Source of the DNA: Streptomyces sp. JB150
GTDB taxonomy: Bacteria; Actinomycetota; Actinomycetes; Streptomycetales; Streptomycetaceae
Length of the DNA stretch: 64,000 nt
NCBI RefSeq assembly: GCF_011193355.1
Contig: NZ_CP049780.1
Span: 4,931,663 to 4,995,662, forward strand
Reading direction: 5' to 3'
Below the pieces are notes generated by a model. The model was not told the DNA's origin, ran no database searches, and was given only the letters and a program-made list of their open reading frames with translations. The stretch's first letter is position 1. Every line of letters starts with the position of its first letter. Made by a program: the position numbers and the translations under genes. Of the stretch, positions 19,780-29,028 are shown one piece after another.

Positions 19780-20037
19780 ACCGCACCCGCTGCTGGACTG
19801 CACCGGCGCGGGTCAATGCCCAGAGGCGGTCCGCTTCCCCGCCTGCCCCATCCGCGACCACATGCGACAACTCCTGCCCGGGCTTGCCGCGCTCCTGCCC
19901 CACATGCAGGGCGCGGAACGGCGCATCGCCCCGCGCGTCATCACCGCCACAACTCAAAAACTGCAAAGCAGCGACGACAACCTTCATGACCTCGGCACTG
20001 ACTACCGGGCCATGCTGACGCTCCTGCAGAAACCCGG
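19780..20037 (+). pseudogene. Fragment of an unrecognised gene
   Basis: A frame with plausible coding character runs from about 19780: LLDCTGAGQCPEAVRFPACP, then MRQLLPGLAALLPHMQGAER and a helical tail LGTDYRAMLTLLQKPG. The paired cysteines at the start and the helical C-terminus look like the end of a real protein, but no start codon or ribosome site precedes it and it runs into the transposase remnant at about 20038. Family not recognised; it may be the tail of a gene broken by the IS701-type insertion. Confidence 0.35.
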
Positions 20038-20640
20038 GCTGCGGAGTTCGTTGCCGATGTGTTCGCCGCGTTGCCGGTGGCGGAATCAGCGGCGGTGGGG
20101 TGAGTGTTGTCTGAGGGGTCTGATGCTGGACGGGCGTCGGAAGTCGATCCAGCCGATGGGTGAGGCCGTCGGGCAGGGAAGCCTGCCGCGCGGCTCAGGA
20201 ACTGGCCGGCGGACGCAGCCGGCGGGACGGTGTGCTGCCTCTGCGGACCCTGCTGGTCGAGCAGCCCGAAGACGCGGCCGGGCCGACCGCCTACTGGATG
20301 ACCAACCTGCCCGCCACCACCCCGGTCGCCGACCTGGTGCGGTGGGCGAAGATGCGCTGGCGGATCGAGCACGACTACCGCGAGCTCAAGCACGGCCTGG
20401 GCCCTGACCACTTCGAGGGCCGCACCTGGCGCGACTGGCACCACCACGTCACCCTCGGCACCGCCGCCCAGGCCTTCCTCACCCTGCGGCGGCACGACCC
20501 AAGAGCACACACGCCGGCCTGACCCTCCACCAGGTCCTGAACGCACTCCAGGACCTGCTGAGGTGCTGGACCGGCACCTGCACCACGTGCGGGCGCCCCC
20601 TCACCACACGCAGAACCAGAACCAGAACTCAACGAAGCAC
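20038..20640 (+). pseudogene. Degenerate IS701-family transposase
   Basis: An N-terminal piece (FVADVFAALP, then after a frame change LRGLMLDGRRKSIQP) joins directly to a C-terminal piece (LLVEQPEDAAGPTAYWMTNL and MRWRIEHDYRELKHGLGPDH, then HHHVTLGTAAQAFLTLRR). A further frameshift near 20510 precedes the cysteine tail (GTCTTCGRPL). The central part with the catalytic aspartates is deleted and only the Glu region (RWRIEHDYRELK) remains, so it cannot transpose. It marks the right part of the accessory island. Confidence 0.85.
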
Positions 20641-20674
20641 TACCAGGGCACCCCCTGAGACAGCGCCGTACAGC

Positions 20675-20706
20675 GAAGGCCCGCGCCTGGGGAGGCGCGG
20701 GCCTTC
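20675..20706. terminator. Bidirectional hairpin terminator
   Basis: Perfect 14-bp stem (20675-20688 with 20693-20706) with a GGGG loop, about 90 bases beyond the stop of the leftward ATPase gene; a likely transcript end for the second peptide operon. Confidence 0.85.
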
Positions 20707-20794
20707 TGCCCCTGGGAGCGGACGTTCGCGGGCTCGGGTCAATGGGCCGGTGAAAGTCCGATCCGTGGCGGCGGCTGACGGAAAAGGGGTGTTG

Positions 20795-21844
20795 TCAGAC
20801 CGTCGCCTGGGGGTCCTTGGCGAGACGGGGTGCCGGAACGGTTCCCTCCGTCTCGGGGTAGTGGCAGGCGGTCAGGTGGCCGGGCTTGTTGCCCTCCACC
20901 TGCACCAGCGGCGGCGCCTCCGTCGCGCACTTGTCGGTCGCCTTCCAGCAGCGCGTGCGGAAGCGGCAGCCCGAGGGCGGGTTGATCGGAGACGGCACGT
21001 CACCGGTGAGCCGGATGCGCTCACGAGCCTGGCCGTCGTCGGCGACCGTGGCCTCCGGCACGGCGGACAGCAGCGCCCGGGTGTACGGGTGGTGCGGGTT
21101 GCCGTACAGATCGTCGCGGTCGGCGATCTCCACGATCTTACCGAGGTACATGACGGCCACGCGCTGCGAGAAGTGCCGGACGACGGCGAGGTCGTGGGCG
21201 ATGAAGACGAACGCGATGCCGAGGTCGCGCTGGACCTGCTGGAGCAGGTTGACCACCTGGGCCTGGATGGAGACGTCCAGCGCGGAGACCGGCTCGTCCG
21301 CCACGATCAGCTTCGGTTCCAGGGCGAGCGCGCGGGCCACGCCGATGCGCTGGCGCTGGCCGCCGGAGAACTCGTGCGGGAAGCGGTTGTAGTGCTCGGG
21401 GTTGAGGCCGACGATCTCCAACAGCTCCCGGACGCGCTTCTCGCGGCCGCCGGGCGGGTTGATCCCGTTGATCTCCATCGGACCCGAGATGATCTTGCCG
21501 ACGGTGTGCCGCGGGTTCAGCGAGGCATAGGGGTCCTGGAAGATCATCTGGATCTCGGACCGGACCGGCGCCAGCTGCTTGCGGTTGGCGTGGGTGATGT
21601 CGGTGCCCTGGTAGGAGATCGTGCCCGCGGTCGGCTCCAGCAGCCGGGTGATCAGCCGGCCCGTCGTCGACTTGCCGCAGCCCGACTCGCCCACCAGCCC
21701 CAGGCTCTCACCCTCGTGGACCTGGAAGTCGAGACCGTCGACGGCCTGGACGGCGCCGATCTTGCGCTTGACCGGGAAGCCGCCCATCACCGGGAAGTGC
21801 TTGGTGAGGCCCTTGACGTCCAGGAGGGGGTTCGTGTTGCTCAT
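20795..21844 (-). CDS. Oligopeptide ABC transporter ATPase (DppF/OppF type), paralogue of BldKE
   Basis: A 349-residue ATP-binding subunit, last gene of the leftward importer operon. Walker [10 protein letters not shown], signature SGGQRQR, Walker [13 protein letters not shown]-loop IAHD and the C-terminal oligo_HPY region with [10 protein letters not shown] are all present. Its central third (from MEINGINPP to VMYLGK) is identical in protein to the BldKE-like ATPase, and the DNA is 99.5% identical over 365 bases, while both ends are clearly different. ATG at 21844; 25 bases separate it from the preceding ATPase gene. Confidence 0.92.
   Translation of the reverse strand: MSNTNPLLDVKGLTKHFPVMGGFPVKRKIGAVQAVDGLDFQVHEGESLGLVGESGCGKSTTGRLITRLLEPTAGTISYQGTDITHANRKQLAPVRSEIQMIFQDPYASLNPRHTVGKIISGPMEINGINPPGGREKRVRELLEIVGLNPEHYNRFPHEFSGGQRQRIGVARALALEPKLIVADEPVSALDVSIQAQVVNLLQQVQRDLGIAFVFIAHDLAVVRHFSQRVAVMYLGKIVEIADRDDLYGNPHHPYTRALLSAVPEATVADDGQARERIRLTGDVPSPINPPSGCRFRTRCWKATDKCATEAPPLVQVEGNKPGHLTACHYPETEGTVPAPRLAKDPQATV
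21141..21505 (-). repeat. 365-bp inverted repeat, copy 2 (inside paralogous ATPase gene)
   Basis: Reverse complement of 13249-13613 with 2 differences. It codes for the stretch from [18 protein letters not shown] to the VMYLG region. The opposing copies are about 7.5 kb apart, so recombination between them would invert the accessory island. Confidence 0.92.
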
Positions 21845-21869
21845 GATCGTGAAATCCGTCTCTTGTACG

Positions 21870-22898
21870 TCAGTTCTGCCGGGAGCCGGCGAGGAGGTCG
21901 GCGCGCTGCCCGCTGGTGAGGTGGCAGGCCGAACCGCGGCCGTCCACCACGTCCAGGACCGGCCGCTCGGTGGCGCACAGGCCGCCCGCGACCTTTTCGG
22001 TGAACGCGCACCGCGGGTGGAAGCGGCACCCCGACGGCGGGTTGAGCAGCGAGGGCGGCGAGCCCGGGATCGGGTTCAGCGGCACATCGACCGGACCGTC
22101 CAGGCTCGGCATGGAGCCGAGCAGACCCCAGGTGTAGGGGTGCTGCGGGCCGCGCAGCACCTCCTTCTTCGTACCGCGCTCCACACACCGGCCGCCGTAC
22201 ATCACCAGCACCTCGTCGGCGATGTCCGCGATCACGCCCAGGTCGTGGGTGATGAAGATGATCGAGGTGCCGAACTCCTGCTGGAGGTCCTTGAGCAGGT
22301 CCATGATCTGCGCCTGCACCGTCACGTCCAGCGCGGTGGTCGGCTCGTCGGCGATGAGCAGCTCCGGGTCGCAGACCAGGGCCATGGCGATCATCGCGCG
22401 CTGGCGCATACCGCCGGAGAACTGGTGCGGGTAGTCGTCCACCCGCATGTCCGGCTGCGGGATGCCCACCCGGCGCAGCATCTCGACCGCCCGTGCCCGG
22501 GCCTCCTTCTTGGAGGCACCGGTGTGCTTGCGGTACGTCTCGGCGATCTGCCGGCCGACGGTGTGGTACGGCGACAGGGAGGCCAGCGCGTCCTGGAAGA
22601 TCATCGCCATCTTGTTGCCGCGCAGTTGCTCCAGCTCCCGCTCGGTCGCGGTCAGCAGCTCCTTGCCGTCGAGCAGGATCTCCCCGTCGATGCTGGTGCG
22701 CTTGCGGTCGTGCAGGCCGAGGATCGCCAGGTTGGTGACGGACTTGCCGGAGCCCGACTCGCCCACGATGCCGAGCGTCTGTCCCTTCGCCAGGTCGAAG
22801 GAGAGACCGTCGACGGCCTTGACGATGCCGTCTTCGGTGGAGAAGTGGACCTTCAGGTCCCTGACGGACAGGAAGGGCTGCTGGTCGGTGCTCGTCAC
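21870..22898 (-). CDS. Oligopeptide ABC transporter ATPase (DppD/OppD type)
   Basis: A 342-residue ATP-binding subunit. Walker A GESGSGKS lies near residue 52, signature SGGMRQR near 166 and Walker [13 protein letters not shown] near 186, followed by the H-loop ITHD and a C-terminal SGCRFHPRC extension. It resembles the BldKD-like ATPase throughout but, unlike the partner ATPase gene, shows no patch of near-identical DNA. ATG at 22898, 49 bases after the permease stop. Part of the leftward operon 26916-20795. Confidence 0.9.
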   Translation of the reverse strand: MTSTDQQPFLSVRDLKVHFSTEDGIVKAVDGLSFDLAKGQTLGIVGESGSGKSVTNLAILGLHDRKRTSIDGEILLDGKELLTATERELEQLRGNKMAMIFQDALASLSPYHTVGRQIAETYRKHTGASKKEARARAVEMLRRVGIPQPDMRVDDYPHQFSGGMRQRAMIAMALVCDPELLIADEPTTALDVTVQAQIMDLLKDLQQEFGTSIIFITHDLGVIADIADEVLVMYGGRCVERGTKKEVLRGPQHPYTWGLLGSMPSLDGPVDVPLNPIPGSPPSLLNPPSGCRFHPRCAFTEKVAGGLCATERPVLDVVDGRGSACHLTSGQRADLLAGSRQN

Positions 22899-22947
22899 GG
22901 GGACGCTCCTGAGGGGGGTGATGCCGGGGCTAGCTGGTGGGGCCGGG

Positions 22948-23928
22948 TCAGGCGAGCCTGATGCGCGGGTCGATGAGGGCGTAGACGAGGTCCACGAGGA
23001 TGTTGGCGAAGACGATCGCCGTCGCGGCGACGACGGTCACGCCGAGGAGCATGGGCAGGTCGCTGTCGGTGACCGCGCGCACGGCCCGGGTGCCGAGCCC
23101 CTGGAGGCTGAACGTGGACTCGGTGATGATCGCGCCGCCGATCAGCGTGCCCATGTCGATACCGAAGATCGTCACGATCGGGCCCATCGCCCCGCGCCAG
23201 GCGAAGCGGAAGAAGACGTTGCGGCCGGACATGCCCTTGGCGCGCGCCGTGCGCACGTAGTCCTCGCTCAACTGCTCGACCAGCTGGGAGCGCGTCATGC
23301 GCGTGTAGTTGGCGGTGAAGATGATGGACAGCACGAGCCACGGCAGGAGCAGTCCCGAGACCCAGGCGCCGGGGTCCTCGGTGAACGGCGTGTACGACGG
23401 CGGGTCCAGCACGCCGAGCTGCTGCACCAGGAAGAACATGGCGATGTAGCCGACGAAGTAGATCTGCAGCGAGGAGCCGAGCAGCGACAGGGAGCTGGCG
23501 GTCTTGTCCATCCAGGTGCCCTGCTTGACCGCGGCGATCATGCCCGCGCCGACGCCGATGATCAGGAAGAAGAAGGCCGCGCCGAGGGCGAGCGAGATGG
23601 TCGTCGGGAGGTCCTTCATGATCGACTCGAAGACCGGCTCGGTGTTCGTGAAGGAGTAGCCGAGGCAGGGCGCGTCGCAGTGCCCGTAACCGGCGTAGTC
23701 ACGGCCCACGAAGATGCCCTGGAGCCAGTGCAGGTACTGCACCGGCATGGGGTCGGCGATGCCCAGGTTGACCCGTACCTGCTCCAGCAGTTCCTTGTCG
23801 CAGACCTTGCCGCACGCCATCCGGGCGGGGTCACGCGGGATGGCGTAGAAGAGGAAGAAGGTGACGGCGCTGATGATCAGCAGAATGACGAGTGCGCCGA
23901 TCACTCGGCGGATCAGAAAACGGAACAT
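22948..23928 (-). CDS. Oligopeptide ABC transporter permease (DppB/OppB type)
   Basis: A 326-residue permease with six hydrophobic segments. The N-terminal helix runs VIGALVILLIISAVTFFLFY, the family motif is IPRDPA, and four cysteines lie in the outer loop (CGKVC, CDAPC). The EAA loop is EDYVRTARAKGMS. Same length as the BldKC-like permease and clearly paralogous. ATG at 23928 with GGAAAG upstream; about 100 bases separate it from the binding-protein gene, as in the first operon. Confidence 0.88.
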   Translation of the reverse strand: MFRFLIRRVIGALVILLIISAVTFFLFYAIPRDPARMACGKVCDKELLEQVRVNLGIADPMPVQYLHWLQGIFVGRDYAGYGHCDAPCLGYSFTNTEPVFESIMKDLPTTISLALGAAFFFLIIGVGAGMIAAVKQGTWMDKTASSLSLLGSSLQIYFVGYIAMFFLVQQLGVLDPPSYTPFTEDPGAWVSGLLLPWLVLSIIFTANYTRMTRSQLVEQLSEDYVRTARAKGMSGRNVFFRFAWRGAMGPIVTIFGIDMGTLIGGAIITESTFSLQGLGTRAVRAVTDSDLPMLLGVTVVAATAIVFANILVDLVYALIDPRIRLA

Positions 23929-24029
23929 GGGTGCGGACTTTCCGGACGGGGCGCCGTCGCCGGGGTGTGGGGAGCGTGGACGGGGCCGGGGCGGCGGGCC
24001 GGTGTGCGGTCCGCCGCCCCGTGAGTGCG

Positions 24030-25790
24030 TCAGGCCTTGACGTAGACCTTGCTGATGGCGACGCAGGTGTCACCGGCGTTGTAGACCACGCCGCCGACCT
24101 TGGAACCGTGGAAGTAGTTCCGGATCGGGTGGTAGTCCGGGACGCAGGCCGCGAGCTCCATGATCTGGCGGTCGATCTCGCCCCAGGCCTTGTTGGCCTT
24201 CTCCGGGTCCGTCTCGGCGGTGGCCGCGGCGATCGCCTTGTTGACGCTGGTGTTGTCGAGCTGTGCCCAGTTCACACCGCCGTCGGCGATCTGGCTGCCG
24301 TCCCAGCAGGGCTGGATGACCGTGTAACCGGCCGGCCAGTCCGGGCCCCAGCCCGCCGCGAAGAGGTCGAAGCCGTTGTCGAGCTGGCTGATCTCGCTGT
24401 AGAAGGAGGTCTTGTCGACCTGCTTGGTCACCACGCTGAAGCCCGCCTTCTCCAGGGCGTTCTTGATGGTGACGGCTTCCTTCACGGCCTTGTCGGACTG
24501 CTGGAAGGCGATGACCAGCTTCTGGCCCTCCTTGCCGGCCTCCTTCAGCAGCGCCTTGGCCTTCTCCGGGTCGCCCATCGGCTTGGTCTTCTTGCCGTAC
24601 AGGTCGAAGTCGGCGTGACCCGGGGTGAGCGGGGAGATGATCGTGGTCGCGGTCTCCGTGACGAGGGAGCCACCGCGCTGCTGCTTCAGCTGCTGGGCAG
24701 GCCAGGCCCAGTTGATGGCCTGGCGGACCTTCTGGTCCTTGACCCGGGTCATGTTGATCGGGAAGTAGTAGCAGGTCGTGTCGACCTGGGTCAGCACGCG
24801 CTTCTTCAGCGTGGCGTCGCCCATGACCTTCTGGATGCGCTCGGAGGCGACCTCGTTCAGCAGGGACACGGCGAACTGGTCGTTGCCCCGGTCGGCGATG
24901 TACCGGTCGGTGGAGGCCAGCGACTGGAAGCCGAACTGCATGACGACCTTGTCCGGGTAGCCGTTGCGGACCGGGTCCTTGTCGGCGTCCCAGTGCTCGT
25001 TGCGCACCAGGACCAGGGACTTGTCGATGTCGCGGCTCTCGATCTTGTACGGGCCGCAGGAGAACGGGCGCTTGTCGTACTTCTTCTTGGTGTCGTGCTT
25101 CTTCGGCACGATCGAGAAGCCGCGCATGGCCAGCATGTAGTTGAAGTCACCGTGCGCCTCCTTGAGGCGGAAGGTGATGGTGTTGCCGTCGACCTCGATC
25201 GACTTCAGGTGCTTGCCCTCGTACGGGCCCTTGTACTTGTCGCCGCCCTCGAGCCAGTTCTGCGGGTAGCGGGGGCCCTCGGTGACGAAGTCGGCGAACA
25301 GGCGCTCGAAGGTGTGGCGGACGTCCTCGATGGTGACGACCTCGCCGTCCTCCCACTTGACGCCGTCCTTCAGCGTGAAGGACCAGGTCTTGCCGCCGTC
25401 CTTCATGGTGCCCGGGTCGGTGGCCAGGTCGCCGACCAGGGTGGTGGTGCCCTTGGAGTCGACGCGGTAGCCGGTCAGGCCGCGCAGGAACAGCACCGAG
25501 CCGGCGCCGGTGTACGACGAGTAGATCTGCGCCGGGTCCAGGTGGTCGAAGTCGATCTGGTCCAGCGTGTAGAGCGTGCCGCCCTTCTTCGCGCCGGGCA
25601 TCTCCGGGGCCGGGCCCTGGGAGTCGGCCTTGGTGCCCACGCTGATGGTGGCGGCCTTGGCCTTGTCCATCGAGGGGGCCTTGCTCGCGCTGTTGCCGCC
25701 CGCGTTGCCGCTGGAGCAGGCGCTCAGCGCCATGGTGGAGCCGGCCGCCACACCCGTGGCTATGAGGAAGTTTCTGCGGGAGAAGGACAT
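24030..25790 (-). CDS. Oligopeptide-binding lipoprotein with Tat-type signal
   Basis: A 586-residue receptor of the SBP_bac_5 family. The N-terminus MSFSRRNFLIATGVAAGSTM contains a twin-arginine motif (SRRNFL), a hydrophobic core and the lipobox LSAC, so it is predicted to be exported folded by Tat and then lipidated. The mature fold starts near residue 65 (KKGGTLYTLDQIDFDHLDPA). The BldKB-like protein of the first operon lacks the paired arginines. ATG at 25790. Lies between the two permease genes, the same order as in the first operon. Ligand unknown. Confidence 0.88.
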   Translation of the reverse strand: MSFSRRNFLIATGVAAGSTMALSACSSGNAGGNSASKAPSMDKAKAATISVGTKADSQGPAPEMPGAKKGGTLYTLDQIDFDHLDPAQIYSSYTGAGSVLFLRGLTGYRVDSKGTTTLVGDLATDPGTMKDGGKTWSFTLKDGVKWEDGEVVTIEDVRHTFERLFADFVTEGPRYPQNWLEGGDKYKGPYEGKHLKSIEVDGNTITFRLKEAHGDFNYMLAMRGFSIVPKKHDTKKKYDKRPFSCGPYKIESRDIDKSLVLVRNEHWDADKDPVRNGYPDKVVMQFGFQSLASTDRYIADRGNDQFAVSLLNEVASERIQKVMGDATLKKRVLTQVDTTCYYFPINMTRVKDQKVRQAINWAWPAQQLKQQRGGSLVTETATTIISPLTPGHADFDLYGKKTKPMGDPEKAKALLKEAGKEGQKLVIAFQQSDKAVKEAVTIKNALEKAGFSVVTKQVDKTSFYSEISQLDNGFDLFAAGWGPDWPAGYTVIQPCWDGSQIADGGVNWAQLDNTSVNKAIAAATAETDPEKANKAWGEIDRQIMELAACVPDYHPIRNYFHGSKVGGVVYNAGDTCVAISKVYVKA

Positions 25791-25887
25791 GGCTTACCTG
25801 CCTAGGGATGAAGGGTGGGTCGAAGGTGCAGCTCGCCGGGCAGCGGTGACCGGGCGTGGGGGTGGTGCGGGTGCTCGGGGCCCTGGA

Positions 25888-26916
25888 TCAGCGCTTCGAC
25901 TTGGGGTCCAGGGCGTCGCGGACGGAGTCGCCGAGCAGGTTGAACGCGAGGACGAAGATGATCATCGACACGCCCGGGAAGATCATGAAGGTGATGTTGT
26001 CCGTGTAGAACGTGGCGCCGCGCTGGATCATCACGCCCCAGTCGGGGGTCGGGTCGATGATGCCGACACCGAGGAAGGCCAGACCCGCCTCGGCGGTGAC
26101 GAACGCGGGGAGCATCAACGTGGACTGGATCAGGATCGGCGTCCACAGGTTGGGCAGCAGCTCCTTGAAGATGATCCGGGCCGGGGAGGCGCCGGTCACC
26201 TTCGCGGCCTCCACGAACTCCCGCTCGCGCAGGGCCAGCACCTGGCCGCGCAGCAGCCGGGCGATCGAGGCCCAGCCGAAGGCCGTGAGAACCAGGATGA
26301 GGGAGGTCGCCCGCAGCGAGGTCGGGATCTCCTCGTCCGGTGCCACGAAGAGGCCGTAGACGACCGGCATGAAGGCGATGAAGAACAGGGTGGACGGGAA
26401 CGACAGCAGGACGTCGATGACCCGGCCGATCAGGAAGTCGGTGCGGCCGCCGAGGTAGCCGGCGGTGATGCCGACGATCACGCCGATGAGCGTGACCAGC
26501 ACCGTGGTGGCGGTCGCGATCAGCAGTGAGGTGCGGATGCCGTAGATCAGGAAGGTGAAGACGTCGCGGCCCATGGCGGGCTCGATGCCGAACCAGAACT
26601 CGCCGTCGATGCCGCCGTTGGCCTTGACGGGGAAGCCCGCGTCGTTGAGCAGCCCGGGAATCTCCTGGCCGTACTGGGTGTACGGGTCCTTGCCGTAGAG
26701 GGCCGAGATCAGCGGCGCGCACAGCGCGATCACGAAGAAGAAGATCACGATGCAGGCGGATATGACGCCCGTACGGTCCCGCTTGAAGCGGCGCCACGCC
26801 AGCTGGCCGGGAGAGCGGCTCTCGCTGGGTTTCGGGGCGGGAGAAGTGCTCGGCTTCTCGGCGCTCTCGTCGGTCACCTCAAGCGGGGCAGCCGCGGATG
26901 GAGTTGGGGGGGTCAT
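25888..26916 (-). CDS. Oligopeptide ABC transporter permease (DppC/OppC type)
   Basis: A 342-residue permease and first gene of the leftward operon. A hydrophilic Ser/Pro-rich N-terminus of about 45 residues precedes SPGQLAWRRFKRDRTGVIS, then six hydrophobic segments and the EAA loop EFVEAAKVTGAS. It is paralogous to the BldKA-like permease along its length. ATG at 26916 (MTPPTPSAAAPLEVTD) is preferred over a 25-codon upstream extension because AGGAG lies 6 bases before it and the extension is atypical. Confidence 0.88.
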   Translation of the reverse strand: MTPPTPSAAAPLEVTDESAEKPSTSPAPKPSESRSPGQLAWRRFKRDRTGVISACIVIFFFVIALCAPLISALYGKDPYTQYGQEIPGLLNDAGFPVKANGGIDGEFWFGIEPAMGRDVFTFLIYGIRTSLLIATATTVLVTLIGVIVGITAGYLGGRTDFLIGRVIDVLLSFPSTLFFIAFMPVVYGLFVAPDEEIPTSLRATSLILVLTAFGWASIARLLRGQVLALREREFVEAAKVTGASPARIIFKELLPNLWTPILIQSTLMLPAFVTAEAGLAFLGVGIIDPTPDWGVMIQRGATFYTDNITFMIFPGVSMIIFVLAFNLLGDSVRDALDPKSKR

Positions 26917-27390
26917 GGTGCTCCTGGCCCAAGGGAGGGTCTGAGTGACTCCGCAGGGCGCTCCCCTACGGGCTACGCGGGACTTTTTCAACGCAATTCA
27001 TTCAAGGTCAACAAATTCTGGTCCGAGTTGGGTTTCTCTTTACTTTCTTTGCCTCCGCTTGACCATTCCGTAGCTACGCGGGTAGCGCTACCGTGATCAA
27101 GTCGTGTCTTACATCGGGCCAACCGTGCCTATCGGGCGATGTGTTCGATATACGGATGCCGGGGTGTCGAAATGCGTACATGCCGGGTTCGTTTTTCAAC
27201 GGTTCGGCATCGGATCGTGTCGATCTGTTGCACGGAATTAAAAGATCCACTTCCTGGCCGCGGACGGCCGGGGTCAAGATCACCCCAAAGGACGGGAGCG
27301 TGTGCGGTGTGCACTGTGTGGGCCGATATTTGCCGGTAACGCATCGGCGGTCGCCGGTGCCGGATTCGGCCGGGTCTGAGGAGGCACACC
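26917..27390. promoter_or_regulatory. Shared promoter region of two divergent peptide-importer operons
   Basis: A 474-base gap, AT-rich between 26990 and 27060, between operons transcribed away from each other. At 27081-27092 it has a perfect 12-bp palindrome GGTAGCGCTACC with a central CG step, the usual layout of LacI-family operators, and just beside it the 8-bp palindrome GTAGCTAC (27070-27077). No gene is supported here. GAGGAGG precedes the rightward ATG at 27391. Confidence 0.5.
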
Positions 27391-29019
27391 ATGCGCACAG
27401 CCACGCACGCCAAGTGGGTCGCATGCGCGGCGGCGGCAGCCCTCGCGGCCACCGCCTGCGGAGGCGGCGGTGACGGCGGCGGCACGGACGGCGGCGCGGT
27501 GCTCAGCTCGTCCTGGGGAGACCCGCAGAACCCGCTGGAGCCGGCCAACACCAACGAGGTGCAGGGCGGCAAGGTCCTCGACATGATCTTCCGCGGCCTC
27601 AAGCGGTACGACCCGGAGACCGGCGAGGCCCGCGACATGCTCGCCGAGAAGATCGAGACCACGGACTCGCGGACCTTCACCATCACCGTCAAGGACGGCT
27701 GGACGTTCAGCAATGGCGAGAAAGTGACGGCGCAGTCCTTCGTCGACGCCTGGAACTACGGCGCGAGCCTGAAGAACAACCAGCGCAACGCGTACTTCTT
27801 CGCCTATATCGAGGGCTACGACAAGGTCCACCCGGAACAGGGCAGGCAGAGCGCCGACACCCTCTCCGGGCTGAAGGTCACCGGCGAGCGCACCTTCACC
27901 GTCAGGCTCACCCAGAAGTTCTCGACCTTCCCCGACACCCTCGGCTACAACGCCTACGTCCCGCTGCCCCGCGCCTTCTTCGACGACCACGACGCCTGGC
28001 TGGCCAAACCGGTCGGCAACGGGCCGTACACCGTGCGGTCGTACACCCGGGGCTCCCAGATGTCGCTGCGCGCCCGGGAGGACTACCCCGGCCCGGACAA
28101 GGCACGCAACGGCGGCGTCGACCTCAAGGTCTACACCGACAACAACACCGCCTACACCGACCTCATGGCGGGCAACCTCGACCTGGTCGACGACGTCCCC
28201 GCCGCCCAGCTGCGCAATGTGCGCGGCGACCTCGGCGACCGCTACCTCAACACCCCCGCCGGCATCCTCCAGACCCTCGCCTTCCCGTACTACGACCGAG
28301 CCTGGGGCAAGGACGGCATGGACAAGGTCCGCCGCGGCCTGTCCATGGCCATCGACCGCGAGCAGATCACCGAGACGATCTTCCACAAGACCCGCACCCC
28401 CGCCACCGACTGGACCTCACCCGTGCTCGGCGAGGACGGCGGCTACCGGGCAGGGCTGTGCGGGGACGCCTGCGCGTACAAGCCGGAGGAGGCCAGGAGG
28501 CTCATCCGGGAGGGCGGCGGGCTCCCCGGCGGCCAGGTCAAGATCACGTACAACGCGGACACCGGCTCCCACAAGGAGTGGGTCGACGCCGTCTGCAACT
28601 CCGTCAACAACGCCCTCGGCAACGACCGCGCCTGCGTCGGCAACCCCGTCGGCACCTTCGCCGACTTCCGCAAGCAGATCACCGACCGCAAGATGTCCGG
28701 GCCGTTCCGCGCCGGCTGGCAGATGGACTACCCGCTCATCCAGAACTTCCTCCAGCCGCTCTACTACACCAACGCCTCCTCCAACGACGGCAAGTGGTCC
28801 AGCGCGCAGTTCGACGAGCGCGTCGACGAGGCCAACGCCGAGACCGACACCGCGAAGGCGGTGGAGAAGTTCCAGCGGGCCGAGGAGGTCGTCCGCGACG
28901 AGATGGCCGCCATCCCGCTCTGGTACCAGAACGGCAGCGCGGGCTACTCCGAGCGGCTGTCCAACGTGAAGCTCAACCCCTTCAGCGTCCCGGTCTACGA
29001 CCAGATCACGGTCGGCTGA
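27391..29019 (+). CDS. Oligopeptide-binding lipoprotein of the third importer
   Basis: A 542-residue receptor of the SBP_bac_5 family. The signal peptide (KWVACAAAAALAATAC) ends at a Cys near residue 24, followed by a Gly/Asp linker; the lipobox ATAC is slightly atypical at -3. The mature start SSSWGDPQNPLEPANTNEVQ and VLDMIFRGLKRYDP are characteristic of a Streptomyces oligopeptide-receptor subfamily distinct from the two BldKB-like proteins. Three cysteines (CGDAC and later ones) lie near residues 352-410. Ribosome site GAGGAGG. First gene of a five-gene operon; the next gene is 9 bases on. Confidence 0.88.
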   Translation: MRTATHAKWVACAAAAALAATACGGGGDGGGTDGGAVLSSSWGDPQNPLEPANTNEVQGGKVLDMIFRGLKRYDPETGEARDMLAEKIETTDSRTFTITVKDGWTFSNGEKVTAQSFVDAWNYGASLKNNQRNAYFFAYIEGYDKVHPEQGRQSADTLSGLKVTGERTFTVRLTQKFSTFPDTLGYNAYVPLPRAFFDDHDAWLAKPVGNGPYTVRSYTRGSQMSLRAREDYPGPDKARNGGVDLKVYTDNNTAYTDLMAGNLDLVDDVPAAQLRNVRGDLGDRYLNTPAGILQTLAFPYYDRAWGKDGMDKVRRGLSMAIDREQITETIFHKTRTPATDWTSPVLGEDGGYRAGLCGDACAYKPEEARRLIREGGGLPGGQVKITYNADTGSHKEWVDAVCNSVNNALGNDRACVGNPVGTFADFRKQITDRKMSGPFRAGWQMDYPLIQNFLQPLYYTNASSNDGKWSSAQFDERVDEANAETDTAKAVEKFQRAEEVVRDEMAAIPLWYQNGSAGYSERLSNVKLNPFSVPVYDQITVG

Positions 29020-29028
29020 GGCGGCGCC

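Noticed and set aside
7400..20747. 15-base match GCTCGGGTCAATGGG at 7400-7414 and about 20733-20747
   Set aside because: Too short, with no extension on either side; chance or a tiny remnant of the operon duplication cannot be told apart.
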